Origin: Crocinitomicaceae bacterium
GTDB taxonomy: Bacteria > Bacteroidota > Bacteroidia > Flavobacteriales_G > Salibacteraceae
Length of the DNA: 64,000 nucleotides
Assembly: GCA_002713215.1 (NCBI GenBank)
Contig: PAVO01000042.1
Location: 85,090-149,089, forward strand
Direction: 5' to 3'
Position 1 is the stretch's first letter. Every line of letters begins with the position of its first letter. A program made the translations under genes and the position numbers. The notes below the pieces were generated by a model that worked only from the letters and a program-made list of their open reading frames with translations, was not told the DNA's origin and did no database searches. Below, piece after piece: positions 28,601 to 37,373 of the stretch.

Positions 28601-29626
28601 TTAGACGTCGATATTAAAATAGCGTTTCATTCCGTATTTATCATTGGTTTTTTTCGCCTTCCACGGGTCGGAGGTTTGAAGCATGACCCATTTTATAATC
28701 GGGGCAAAAAGCCTGGCCGAGAACTTCTGCCATTCGGGAATGGCCTTACTCATCATATTGAAATAATCCTCTTTGCTATCCTGCCTAAAGCGTAGAATAT
28801 TTTCGAGATCATCACCATCAGCATAGTATCCACAGTGAAAATTGGCGGTAGCAAAAGCCCCTTCTGGAAAGTTCAATTTACCCAGACCGCTTATGCCAAA
28901 TGCCGTACGTAGAATCTCGTGGAAGGGTGCCCGGCATGATTCACCTCCGGCAAGGTTAAAAATGGTATTTTCCAATACTGCCTGATGATCCAGGGCGTTC
29001 GCAAAAGCCCTACCACAATCTCGGGTTGTACACAATTCGAAAGAGGTTTCCAGTGGCATATGAAACATCAATGCATTTGGCTTGTTGAGTTCTGCGTCCA
29101 TAATTCCCGTAAGCCTGAATATACTCCACTTGATGTTGGACTCCTGAATGGCTTTTTCCGTATCGATTTTAGTTTGACCGTATTCATCACCCATACTGGC
29201 TTTAAGCGGATCACCTACTTTTATATTCGGTGTGTTGAGTCGGTCGCCGTATACCGAAATACTACTCGCATACAGCATAAATACATTGGGAGAATTCTTT
29301 TCAATGAGCTCAATTATGTTTTTTGTGCCTTCAAAATTTACGGCTCTGGCCAAATCAGGTTTTTCGTCGGCCAGGGGAGGAATAATTGCTGCTAAGTGGA
29401 TCACGTAATCCAAATCCTTGATTACCGGTTCGAGTGTTTTAATATTGGTAATATCGGCCTGGACAAAGGAAACATCGTTTTTGAATTTCCCAAGCCTTTG
29501 CTGAGTTCGTTTGGTATTGTGGTCGAGGCAAATAATGTCAAATCGATCTTTTCTTTCAACCAGAAATCGAACCGCTTCTTTTCCAACTGCGCCATTGGCA
29601 CCAGTAACTAAAACACGTTTTTTCAT
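28601..29626 (-). CDS. Extended-SDR NAD(P)-dependent epimerase/dehydratase/reductase
   Basis: A 341-residue extended short-chain dehydrogenase. The Rossmann motif TGANGAVG (residues 8-15) binds NAD(P), and YGQTK (about 149-153) gives the catalytic Tyr and Lys. An Asp near CLDHN points to NAD rather than NADP. Family members act on nucleotide sugars or other carbonyl substrates; the substrate is not evident. A perfect TAnnTTTG box ends only 5 bases before the ATG, so the mRNA may be leaderless. The gene's stop is next to the 5' end of rnpB. Confidence 0.82.
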   Translation of the reverse strand: MKKRVLVTGANGAVGKEAVRFLVERKDRFDIICLDHNTKRTQQRLGKFKNDVSFVQADITNIKTLEPVIKDLDYVIHLAAIIPPLADEKPDLARAVNFEGTKNIIELIEKNSPNVFMLYASSISVYGDRLNTPNIKVGDPLKASMGDEYGQTKIDTEKAIQESNIKWSIFRLTGIMDAELNKPNALMFHMPLETSFELCTTRDCGRAFANALDHQAVLENTIFNLAGGESCRAPFHEILRTAFGISGLGKLNFPEGAFATANFHCGYYADGDDLENILRFRQDSKEDYFNMMSKAIPEWQKFSARLFAPIIKWVMLQTSDPWKAKKTNDKYGMKRYFNIDV

Positions 29627-29631
29627 TAACC

Positions 29632-29639
29632 CAAATGTA
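29632..29639 (-). promoter_or_regulatory. -7 promoter box of the SDR gene
   Basis: TACATTTG on the minus strand is an exact TAnnTTTG and is 5 bases from the start codon. Given usual -7 spacing, transcription would start at or next to the ATG, implying a leaderless message. Confidence 0.45.
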
Positions 29640-29648
29640 TGGTAAATA

Positions 29649-29672
29649 AAAAGCGGCCAATTGGCCGCTTTT
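29649..29672 (-). terminator. Terminator hairpin after the 1276-aa gene
   Basis: A perfect palindrome AAAAGCGG-CCAATTGG-CCGCTTTT lies 24 bases past the stop at 29696 and is followed on the minus strand by a T-rich run (TTTTTATTT). It separates the large secreted-protein set from the SDR gene downstream. Confidence 0.7.
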
Positions 29673-29695
29673 CAATTCGTTCAATAATTACTCGA

Positions 29696-32600
29696 TTACC
29701 TGGGAGGAATGCTTTGACCTGAAGAACCGGAGTTTATAAACTCCTCCATTTCTTCTTTGCTTTTTTCAACCTTAATGGGTTTGAACATGGATTTTGATTC
29801 GTCCTGTCCGTACGCTTCAGGATGCAGGTAAAGTCCTCTGTCTTTTGAATCCTTCTCAACCACGGGATTAATTCTATTCTTATTGGAATAAGGGTCGTTT
29901 CGAATTCCGGTAACCTGCCAACTCACTTCCACGTTGGGTTTGTCTGTTTTAATTACAAATTGGTTCCCAGTTACCTTTTCCAGAATTATAGCCTGTGCAA
30001 ACTGACCCACCACAGTAAGCTGATATCGGAAGTCCATGTTTAGTGCCTCAAAATAATCAGGTAGTTGTACTGTTGCCAGCCCATCTCCATCAGTAACAAC
30101 GTTTCCATTATAGACATTCATCATATCGGGACTTTCCACAAATGAATGCACCAGCATTTTATTTTCAGGATCTTGAGGGTGGTCAATTTTAAATGTACCA
30201 GAGCCCTTGGAAATGCTTCCGGTAATTGATAGGTTCCCAGTAATGGCAACATTACCAATAAAATACCCAGCTAATCCAGTTGAGCCACTGATTCGGCTAA
30301 CAATTCCATAATTTACATCTCCTGTATCTTGTGCAGCCAAAGCCGAAACAGCAATATTAGTATCGGCGAATCCAGCATAATTGTGAGATCCATAATTAAT
30401 TAAACCAGTAGAAGGGTTGCCAAAGGCATAAAAAGCACCGCCATAATTTCTGCTACCCGTTCCTCCTGTAAAACCAAGGATGCCAAAATTTTCATTAGAA
30501 TGTCCAGATCCTTCTCCCATGACACCAGTATTATAAGTCTGTCCTGTGGCTGTACGGGCAACTACTACTTCACCGTGTACCCCTCTATTGTAGGTAGCAT
30601 TGCTGGAGTTTGAGATCCCGGCAACCCCAGTACTATATGTACCACCTTCACTTAATCCATACACTCCGTAATGGAGTCCTGTTCCCGCAGTACCTGAAGT
30701 TCCTAATGCCTGACCCCGGACACCATATTGAATATTGTTGTTTGTTGCAGAAGAGCGACCAATTCCTTCAATTGCCAAATTAAAGCCACTTGAAGTTGAA
30801 CTCGATACAATACCCTTACCACCAGTTGCATCTTCGATATACAATGGTCCGTTGGATGTGGTGGACCCAATGCTAATAGTCCCCAGCGTATAAGCCAAGT
30901 TGTTACCCGTTTTATCCCAGTAATTTATAAGTGAAATATCCGCAGAGTCGATAAGTTTGCTCTTTGACTGAGAGACGTAAATCTGCGTTCCGCTGAAGTA
31001 TATACTGTCTATGTATTCGTTGGTTGAGTCATTATCATTATTGGAAGCCGTAGCAGGAAGTACGGCAAACCCTCCATTGGTTAAGAAAATGGTGTCATTC
31101 GAAATACTCAGTACCTGAATTTCATTGGTAGTATCCAAATCAAAATCAGTAGAAGTATGGTTCGCTAAATTGGTGCTGTCTGCGGTAATTCTTGCATCCA
31201 ATCCAGCCACAATAGTGCTTTGGTCCAGGGGTGAAAGATCTACCGATTTTGCTCCACCTGCATCGGTTACCGATAATGTAGTTCCAATTAACTGGACCCT
31301 GTTATTCAACTCATTGGTAGAATCATTGTCGTTATTAGCTGTAGCTGCAGGAAGTACTGCAAACCCACCATTCGTTAAGTATATGGTATCGTTCGAGATG
31401 CTTATTACCTGAATTTCATTGGTCGTATCTAAATCAAAATCGGTAGCTGTATGGTTTGCCAAATTGGTACTGTCTGCTGTAATTCTGGCATCCAATCCTG
31501 CCACAATAGTACTTTGATCCAATGCCGATAGGTCAGCAGATTTCGCTCCACCGGCATCTGTAACGGACAACATAGTCCCGGTTAATGAGACCGAAGTATT
31601 TAATTCATTGGTAGAATCATTATCATTGTTGGTTGCCACAGGAAGAACGGCAAACCCACCGTTGGTCAGGTAAATGGTATCGTTCGAGATGCTTATTACC
31701 TGAATTTCATTGGTAGTATCTAAATCAAAATCAGCAGTTATGTGGTTTGCTAAATTGGTGCTGTCTGCTGTAATTCTCGTATCTAGTCCTGCAACAGCTG
31801 CACTTTGATCCAATGCCGATAGGTCAGCAGATTTCGCTCCACCGGCATCAGTTACCGATAATGTAGTTCCGGTTAATGAGACCGAAGTATTTAATTCATT
31901 GGTAGAATCATTATCATTATTGGTTGCCACGGGAAGAACGGCAAATCCACCGTTGGTAAGGTAAATGGTGTCGTTCGAGATGCTTAGTACCTGAATTTCA
32001 TTGGTAGTATCTAAATCAAAATCGGTAGCCATATGGTTTGCTAAATTGGTACTATCGGCTGCAATTCTGGCATCTAATCCAGCAACATTAGCACTTTGAT
32101 CCAATGCCGATAGGTCAGTTGACTGAGCACCCCCTGCATCGGTAACTGACAGCAAAGTTCCGGTTAAAGAGACTGAAGTATTCAACTCATTGGTCGAGTC
32201 ATTATCATTGTTAACCGTACCAGCCGGAAGAACCACAAATCCGCCATTGGTAAGGTAAATGGTATCGTTTGAAATACTTAATGCCTGGATTTCATTGGTA
32301 GTATCCAAATCAAAATCGGTAGCTGTATGGTTTGCCAAATTGGTACTGTCTGCTGCAATTCGGGCATCTAATCCAGCAACATTTGCACTTTGATCCAATG
32401 CCGAAAGGTCAGTTGACTGAGCACCCCCTGCATCGGTAACTGACAACAAGGTTCCGGTTAAAGAGACAGAAGTATTCAACTCATTGGTCGAGTCGTTATC
32501 ATTGTTAACGGTGCCAGATGGAAGAACAACAAACCCGCCATTGGTAAGGTAGATCGTGTCATTTGAAATACTTAGCAATTGAATCTCGTTGGTAGCACTT

Positions 32601-33526
32601 AAATCCTGATCGGCAGTAGTGTGACTAGTTAATGCTGCGCTTTGATCCAAAGACGATAGATTCGCTGTTTTAGCTCCACCTGCATCGGTAACCGAAAGTG
32701 TGGTTCCGGTTAAAGAAACAGAAGTATTTAATTCGTTGGTTGAATCATTGTCGTTATTTATTCCACCGGAAGGAGGAAGTTTCACCATTCCACCATTGGT
32801 TAGAAAGATGGTATCATTCGATATACTCAATACCTGAATTTCATTGGTTGCGCTTAAATCCTGATCGGCCGTCGTATGACTTGTTAGCGCTGCGCTTTGA
32901 TCCAAAGACGACAGATTGGCCGATTTGGTACCCCCTGCATCTGTAACCTCCAAAGTAGTTCCTGTTAAAGAAACCGAGGTATTTAATTCATTCGTTGAAT
33001 CATTGTCGTTATTGACAGAGCCCGATGGTAAGACCACAAAACCACCATCGGTTAGAAACAAGGTATCCGCTGAAATACTTAGGCTTTGTAATTCATTGGT
33101 CGTATCAGCATCTTCATCCCTTCCATAGCTGGCGGTGTTTGCATGCATTGCGTATGGTACTGAAACCAGTTGATTGGTGCTCAATCGCTCCCAATTAGTT
33201 CCACCATTCGGGTCCATTTCAACAATTACCACATGAACCTCCTGTCCCCAAAGAATGCTTGACATCGATCCACTGACCACCGTTCCTTCACCAATTTTAA
33301 AAGTGATAAGCCCAAAGCTATTGGTGGTGTCCAGGTGTGTTTCCTGGTATTTTAGAAAACCAACCGACGAAGTTTCGTGAATGCTAATTCGCAACTGTAC
33401 CGTTTTATTGGTAAGTACCTGGCCTGAAGCGTCTCTAAGAACAGCCTGATAATTAAACTTCTCTGGTGCTTGTGCACGTGTGAGCGTGACAAAGAATAAT
33501 ATAAGTCCTAATAATATGTATTTCAT
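29696..33526 (-). CDS. Large secreted repeat protein with tail-fibre-like C-terminal region
   Basis: A 1,276-residue exported protein with an N-terminal signal peptide (MKYILLGLILFFVTLTRAQ). Residues about 22-130 are a domain common in Bacteroidota, with the motif FNYQAVLRD and ending in VSVPYAMHA. Seven and a half tandem repeats of a NNDNDSTNELNTSVSLTG unit follow (about 135-850), then a Gly/Asn-rich GVxGxA region (about 900-1,090) suggestive of a beta-solenoid or fibre. The end (about 1,100-1,240) is a domain with KGSGTFKIDHP and VHSFVESPDM motifs. No T9SS sorting domain is visible, so its final anchoring is unclear. A paralogue lies upstream. Proteins of this plan are widespread in the phylum, but their function is not known to me; a surface fibre is inference. 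Confidence 0.82.
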   Translation of the reverse strand: MKYILLGLILFFVTLTRAQAPEKFNYQAVLRDASGQVLTNKTVQLRISIHETSSVGFLKYQETHLDTTNSFGLITFKIGEGTVVSGSMSSILWGQEVHVVIVEMDPNGGTNWERLSTNQLVSVPYAMHANTASYGRDEDADTTNELQSLSISADTLFLTDGGFVVLPSGSVNNDNDSTNELNTSVSLTGTTLEVTDAGGTKSANLSSLDQSAALTSHTTADQDLSATNEIQVLSISNDTIFLTNGGMVKLPPSGGINNDNDSTNELNTSVSLTGTTLSVTDAGGAKTANLSSLDQSAALTSHTTADQDLSATNEIQLLSISNDTIYLTNGGFVVLPSGTVNNDNDSTNELNTSVSLTGTLLSVTDAGGAQSTDLSALDQSANVAGLDARIAADSTNLANHTATDFDLDTTNEIQALSISNDTIYLTNGGFVVLPAGTVNNDNDSTNELNTSVSLTGTLLSVTDAGGAQSTDLSALDQSANVAGLDARIAADSTNLANHMATDFDLDTTNEIQVLSISNDTIYLTNGGFAVLPVATNNDNDSTNELNTSVSLTGTTLSVTDAGGAKSADLSALDQSAAVAGLDTRITADSTNLANHITADFDLDTTNEIQVISISNDTIYLTNGGFAVLPVATNNDNDSTNELNTSVSLTGTMLSVTDAGGAKSADLSALDQSTIVAGLDARITADSTNLANHTATDFDLDTTNEIQVISISNDTIYLTNGGFAVLPAATANNDNDSTNELNNRVQLIGTTLSVTDAGGAKSVDLSPLDQSTIVAGLDARITADSTNLANHTSTDFDLDTTNEIQVLSISNDTIFLTNGGFAVLPATASNNDNDSTNEYIDSIYFSGTQIYVSQSKSKLIDSADISLINYWDKTGNNLAYTLGTISIGSTTSNGPLYIEDATGGKGIVSSSTSSGFNLAIEGIGRSSATNNNIQYGVRGQALGTSGTAGTGLHYGVYGLSEGGTYSTGVAGISNSSNATYNRGVHGEVVVARTATGQTYNTGVMGEGSGHSNENFGILGFTGGTGSRNYGGAFYAFGNPSTGLINYGSHNYAGFADTNIAVSALAAQDTGDVNYGIVSRISGSTGLAGYFIGNVAITGNLSITGSISKGSGTFKIDHPQDPENKMLVHSFVESPDMMNVYNGNVVTDGDGLATVQLPDYFEALNMDFRYQLTVVGQFAQAIILEKVTGNQFVIKTDKPNVEVSWQVTGIRNDPYSNKNRINPVVEKDSKDRGLYLHPEAYGQDESKSMFKPIKVEKSKEEMEEFINSGSSGQSIPPR
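31000..33120 (-). repeat. Tandem coding repeats of 85 and 97 residues (255 and 291 bases)
   Basis: The motif NNDNDSTNEL occurs seven times, plus one decayed copy (NNDNDSTNEY) at the C-terminal end. The first two units are 85 residues with a LTSHTTADQDLSATNEIQ tail; the next five are 97 residues with VAGLDARI and NLANHxATDFDLDTTNEIQ. DNA spacing of the longer units is about 291 bases and they are highly alike, so they are recent and may vary in number between strains. Confidence 0.85.
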
Positions 33527-33643
33527 TATGCTTGTCTAATTGATATAGTATTTAAAGTAATGCAACAAAAAGGACATTTTCCATGATCAAGAGCATTAAT
33601 CCATACAATACTCCAGTGCAACAATTGCCGGATAAATTAGCTT

Positions 33644-35920
33644 TTACCTGGCACTTCCTTCACCAATTGCGGCTCTTTTTTCTCTCTCTGCTTCAGAAGA
33701 TTTTTTAAGCATTTCTACTTCTTCATTAGCATTACCTAAATCCAACGGTTGGTAAATGTTATAAGATTCATTTTTACCATATGCAGCCGGATGTAAGTAT
33801 TTTCCTTTTTCGTCTCCGGTTTTGTTTACTATGGGTTGAATTCGATTTGCCTTAGCATAAGGATCATTACGAATTCCGGTCACCTGCCAGCTGATTTTTA
33901 CATTTGGCTTGTCCGATTGAATAATAAACTTGTTGCCTTTAATTTCTTCCTTAACAATGGCCTGAGCAAATTGCCCAATAACCGTTAATTGATATCGGAA
34001 ATCTTTATTACTTCCTTCAACATAGTTAGGCAACTGAACGGTAGCATATCCCGAAGCATCAGTAGTTACGTTGCCGTTGTATACATTCATCATGTCAGGG
34101 CTTTCAACAAAACTGTGTACCAAAAACTTGTTTTCCGGATCCATAGGGTGGTCAATTTTGAATGTACCTGACCCCTTGCTAATTGAACCAGTTACCACTA
34201 AATTTCCTTCAACTCGAGTATTACCAATAAATCGACCGGCTAGAGAAGAAGATAACCCTGCTACCTCAGAATAGAATCCATAGTTAACTGCTGTAAGATC
34301 ATCTTTTGCATAAGCACGAACCGCAATATTGGTGTCTGCTCCCCAGGCATATCCATAAGAACCAATATTCTTTTTGGTTCCCGAAACGTTTCCATACGCA
34401 AAGTCTGCTCCACCATAGTTATTGTTTCCAGTTGCACCGTTTAAACTTAGAATCCCATAGTTTAGGATGGTATGATTTGCTGCTTCACCCAGAACACCAG
34501 CATTATAACCATTGCTATTTGATCCGGCACCCAATGCATACCCGAAAACTCCTTGATTGTATTGAGTTGAAGTGCTTAGAGCTCTACCCTCAACTCCTCT
34601 GCTTAGGGTTCCACTTCCGTTTGCTGTTCCATAAACTCCTCTATGAATTCCGGTACCAGTACCGCTACTTCCTTCAGCATGCCCTTGAATACCATATTGA
34701 TCCTGATTGTTACTACTGCTTGATCTTGCGTAAGCCATAATTCCAGTATTGGAACTGTCGTTGTTGGATTCTGCATAAATTGCATTACCGGTTCTGGTTC
34801 CTGTGGATTTTGCCCAAAGAGCAGTTCCCAATCCATTTTTGGCTTCAATTTCAGCCAGCACACCTACATGTTTATCAGCTGAATCTGTCTTGGCCCGTGC
34901 ATAACCTCTAACTCCATAGTTACGCGTTCCGTTCCAGGAATAACCATCCAAGCCATAATTAATTTTGTTAGTTCCGTAAGAAAAAGCTTCAACTCCCACA
35001 TTGGTAGCCGCATTGTTGGCATAACCTCCTAAACCGTAGTTGGTTCCGGTTGAAACACCATCAGAAGTACCATCGACAGCCGTATTGTATGCCGCCGATC
35101 CTTTAACTTCGGAGAAAATGCCAGCATAGTTAGCTCCTGCCGAGTTTGTTACTCTTGATTGTAGCAACATTCCGTTTGCATAAGTGGACGAACTAGTATG
35201 GATAAGGCTATCATAAACCTGTAATGGAAAGTCAGCAGAATCCCTTCCAATTGCAACGTTTCCTGCAGTATAGTGAAGCCCCTTAGAATCTTTTATCCAT
35301 GTAATTAAATCTGTGAAGGTTACAAATCCACCACCATTGTTTAGATAAAGCGTATCATTAGAAGAGGATAAAACCTGAATCTCATTAGTAGAATCATTAT
35401 CAAGATTGGGTGCAACGGCTGGTAATACGGCCATACCACCGTTAGTAAGGAATATAGTGTCATTGGAAATGCTCAGTATTTGTATTTCATTGGTAGAATC
35501 CGCGTCATCATCATTCTTATTCGTTACGGTTTCTGCGTGTAAAGCGTAAGGAACCGAAACCAATTGTGTGTTGCTAAGCAATTCAAAAGTTCCTCCGCCT
35601 GAAGGGTCTACCTCAATCTTTATGTAGTTTTTCTTGGTCGACCATTGAATGGACGCAAAGCTACCATTGGTAAGGGTTCCGTTTCCAATAGAGAATGAAA
35701 CTAATCCATGTCCGTTAGTGGTTGCCGAATGGGTTTCTTCAAACATAAGCGTACCGGCTGTTGAGTCCTGGAGAATTCCAATCTTAAATTGTACCGATTG
35801 ATTAGCTAGAACTTTTCCATTTCCATCCCTAACTACGGCCTGGTAGTTAAAGTTATCGGGAGATTGTGCAAACAGTTGCGCAACCCAAAACAGCGACAAT
35901 AGAAGTAGAATTTTTTTCAT
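33644..35920 (-). CDS. Secreted protein, paralogue of the 1276-aa gene without the tandem repeats
   Basis: A 758-residue exported protein (signal peptide MKKILLLLSLFWVAQLFAQ). It shares the N-terminal FNYQAVVRD...VSVPYALHA domain and the C-terminal KGSGTFKIDHP / VHSFVESPDM / WQVTGIRNDPYA domain with its downstream neighbour. Between them it has only two short TNEIQ.LS.SNDT copies and a long Gly/Tyr/Asn-rich GVxGxA region (about 270-560). No T9SS sorting domain is visible, and the C-terminal 50 residues are rich in Glu and Lys. The gene starts 12 bases after the stop of the small T9SS protein, so these two are probably co-transcribed. Function unknown; a structural surface or extracellular fibre is inference. 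Confidence 0.82.
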   Translation of the reverse strand: MKKILLLLSLFWVAQLFAQSPDNFNYQAVVRDGNGKVLANQSVQFKIGILQDSTAGTLMFEETHSATTNGHGLVSFSIGNGTLTNGSFASIQWSTKKNYIKIEVDPSGGGTFELLSNTQLVSVPYALHAETVTNKNDDDADSTNEIQILSISNDTIFLTNGGMAVLPAVAPNLDNDSTNEIQVLSSSNDTLYLNNGGGFVTFTDLITWIKDSKGLHYTAGNVAIGRDSADFPLQVYDSLIHTSSSTYANGMLLQSRVTNSAGANYAGIFSEVKGSAAYNTAVDGTSDGVSTGTNYGLGGYANNAATNVGVEAFSYGTNKINYGLDGYSWNGTRNYGVRGYARAKTDSADKHVGVLAEIEAKNGLGTALWAKSTGTRTGNAIYAESNNDSSNTGIMAYARSSSSNNQDQYGIQGHAEGSSGTGTGIHRGVYGTANGSGTLSRGVEGRALSTSTQYNQGVFGYALGAGSNSNGYNAGVLGEAANHTILNYGILSLNGATGNNNYGGADFAYGNVSGTKKNIGSYGYAWGADTNIAVRAYAKDDLTAVNYGFYSEVAGLSSSLAGRFIGNTRVEGNLVVTGSISKGSGTFKIDHPMDPENKFLVHSFVESPDMMNVYNGNVTTDASGYATVQLPNYVEGSNKDFRYQLTVIGQFAQAIVKEEIKGNKFIIQSDKPNVKISWQVTGIRNDPYAKANRIQPIVNKTGDEKGKYLHPAAYGKNESYNIYQPLDLGNANEEVEMLKKSSEAEREKRAAIGEGSAR

Positions 35921-35932
35921 GATAAATAAGAT

Positions 35933-36412
35933 TTAGTGAGATTTAATTAGGGAGAATTTTTCGAAATAAGAATTGTCTTTGGAATTTAGAATCAAATGAT
36001 ATTGAGATCCGCTGTACATAGACATATCCAATTGCGAACGTTGTTCAGTAAGTGAAGTTTCAAAAACCAACCGACCACGACCGTCATAGATTTTGGCAGT
36101 TACAACTTCATTATCATTTCCTGAAAGTTCAATATTAAGTTCATTGACCATTGGATTTGGAAATACCCTGGCTTGAATGGACGATTCCGTATTGATTAGT
36201 TCAACGGATGAAACAACAAAGTCGGATTGTTCAAAGCCTTGAGTAACAGAACCGTTGGTTGTAGTGCCTGTTTCAGTTACCACTTCTCCAATGTTCCAAC
36301 TAACCTGAGTATTTGTAACCTGATTCGACTGTCCTGAGGACCCGAGCACTTCTTGTGCAATACCACCATAGGATAAAATCGAAATTGAAATTGTGAGTAA
36401 GAGTAGTTTCAT
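35933..36412 (-). CDS. Small T9SS type A sorting-domain protein
   Basis: A 159-residue exported protein with a signal peptide (cleavage near YGGIAQ). The mid part, VSWNIGEVVTETGT..GSVTQGFEQ, is a pattern I know from Bacteroidota proteins that often neighbour the FNYQAVVRD-type genes. The last ~75 residues are a type A T9SS sorting domain: VFPNPMVNELNIEL, followed by VTAKIYDGRGRLV. It leads the minus-strand set, with a perfect -7 box upstream, and is 12 bases before the next gene. It may mediate T9SS passage or anchoring of a complex with the two larger neighbours, which lack a visible sorting domain. That last point is inference. Confidence 0.8.
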   Translation of the reverse strand: MKLLLLTISISILSYGGIAQEVLGSSGQSNQVTNTQVSWNIGEVVTETGTTTNGSVTQGFEQSDFVVSSVELINTESSIQARVFPNPMVNELNIELSGNDNEVVTAKIYDGRGRLVFETSLTEQRSQLDMSMYSGSQYHLILNSKDNSYFEKFSLIKSH

Positions 36413-36435
36413 GATTAATCAAATTATGTATATAC

Positions 36436-36443
36436 CAAAAATA
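36436..36443 (-). promoter_or_regulatory. -7 promoter box of the three-gene secreted-protein set
   Basis: TATTTTTG on the minus strand matches TAnnTTTG exactly, 23 bases before the start codon at 36412. No good -33 element was identified. Confidence 0.45.
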
Positions 36444-36535
36444 ACGAATAATGTTTATTGTGGTTTGCTTATACAGCAATACTTTGTGCGTGTGAACGAG
36501 TTTTTATTAGTTTCGCTTTTTATACATGTATATCT

Positions 36536-37246
36536 ATGGGAAGAGCGTTCGAATTTAGGAAAGCACGTAAGATGAAAAGATGGTCCGCCATGTCAAAAAC
36601 CTTTACCCGAATTGGTAAAGACATTGTAATGGCGATTAAGGAAGGTGGATCCGACCCTGAAAACAACGCCAAGTTAAGGGCAGTTATGCAAAATGCTAAG
36701 GCTGCCAATATGCCTAAAGATAATGTGGAACGGGCCATTAAAAAGGCTTCCGACAAGGATACTTCCAATTACAAGGAAATGGTTTATGAGGGATATGGAC
36801 CTCATGGAATAGCAATATTGATTGAAACGGCTACGGACAATACAACACGAACAGTTGCTAATGTGAGGAGTTATTTCAATAAATGCAATGGCAGTTTGGG
36901 AACCACCGGAAGTGTCGATTTTATGTTCGACCGAAAGTGCTTCTTTAAGATTAACCCTGAAGGACTGGATTTGGAAGAAATTGAATTGGAATTGATTGAC
37001 TTTGGTGCCGAAGAAATCGAATCGGACGAGGAAGAGGCTATCGTTTATGGACCATTTGTTGAATATGGTAATTTGCAAAAAGCAATTGAAGAAAGGGGGT
37101 TGGAAATTATAGAATCGGGCTCTGAGCGATTCCCTCACGACACTAAAACCTTAAGCGAAGAAGAAAAAACCGATCTTGAGAAGCTACTTGAGAAAATTGA
37201 AGAGGACGATGATGTACAAAACGTATATCATACGATGGCGGATTAA
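36536..37246 (+). CDS. yebC: YebC/PmpR family protein
   Basis: The start is set at the ATG of MGRAFEFRKARKMKRW, the usual N-terminus of this family (MGRxFExRKxxKxKR), giving 236 residues, the usual length; an in-frame upstream ATG at 36458 would add 26 residues of no family likeness. Other conserved segments are FTRIGKDIVMAIKEGG, NMPKDNVERAIKKA and YEGYGPHGIAILIE. The family was long annotated as a transcriptional regulator (PmpR) and is now linked to relief of ribosome stalling at difficult peptide motifs (TACO1-related). It is cytoplasmic and alone, divergent from the small T9SS gene. Confidence 0.95.
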   Translation: MGRAFEFRKARKMKRWSAMSKTFTRIGKDIVMAIKEGGSDPENNAKLRAVMQNAKAANMPKDNVERAIKKASDKDTSNYKEMVYEGYGPHGIAILIETATDNTTRTVANVRSYFNKCNGSLGTTGSVDFMFDRKCFFKINPEGLDLEEIELELIDFGAEEIESDEEEAIVYGPFVEYGNLQKAIEERGLEIIESGSERFPHDTKTLSEEEKTDLEKLLEKIEEDDDVQNVYHTMAD

Positions 37247-37373
37247 ATTACATGGCTTAATGAAGGTTAAAGCTATACTGGTCAGTTGGGTTTGAGCCAT
37301 GGACACTGGCTTCTGCATTGCTGAAATATCATTTCTAAATTTCAAGTGTAGGATTTCGAACCCATCTTGCATA

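Noticed and set aside
31000..33120. Regular repeats that could suggest a CRISPR array
   Set aside because: The units are 255-291 bases, in frame and coding, with no short spacers.
29696..35920. Prophage tail-fibre genes
   Set aside because: Fibre-like repeats exist, but no other phage genes are near, and both proteins have signal peptides.
36458..36535. Longer N-terminus of YebC
   Set aside because: The extra 26 residues do not fit the family, whose start is MGRAFE-like.
37300..37372. tRNA-like segment (GGTTCGAA-like sequence on the minus strand)
   Set aside because: The arms around it do not pair as a T-stem and no acceptor or anticodon stem was found.
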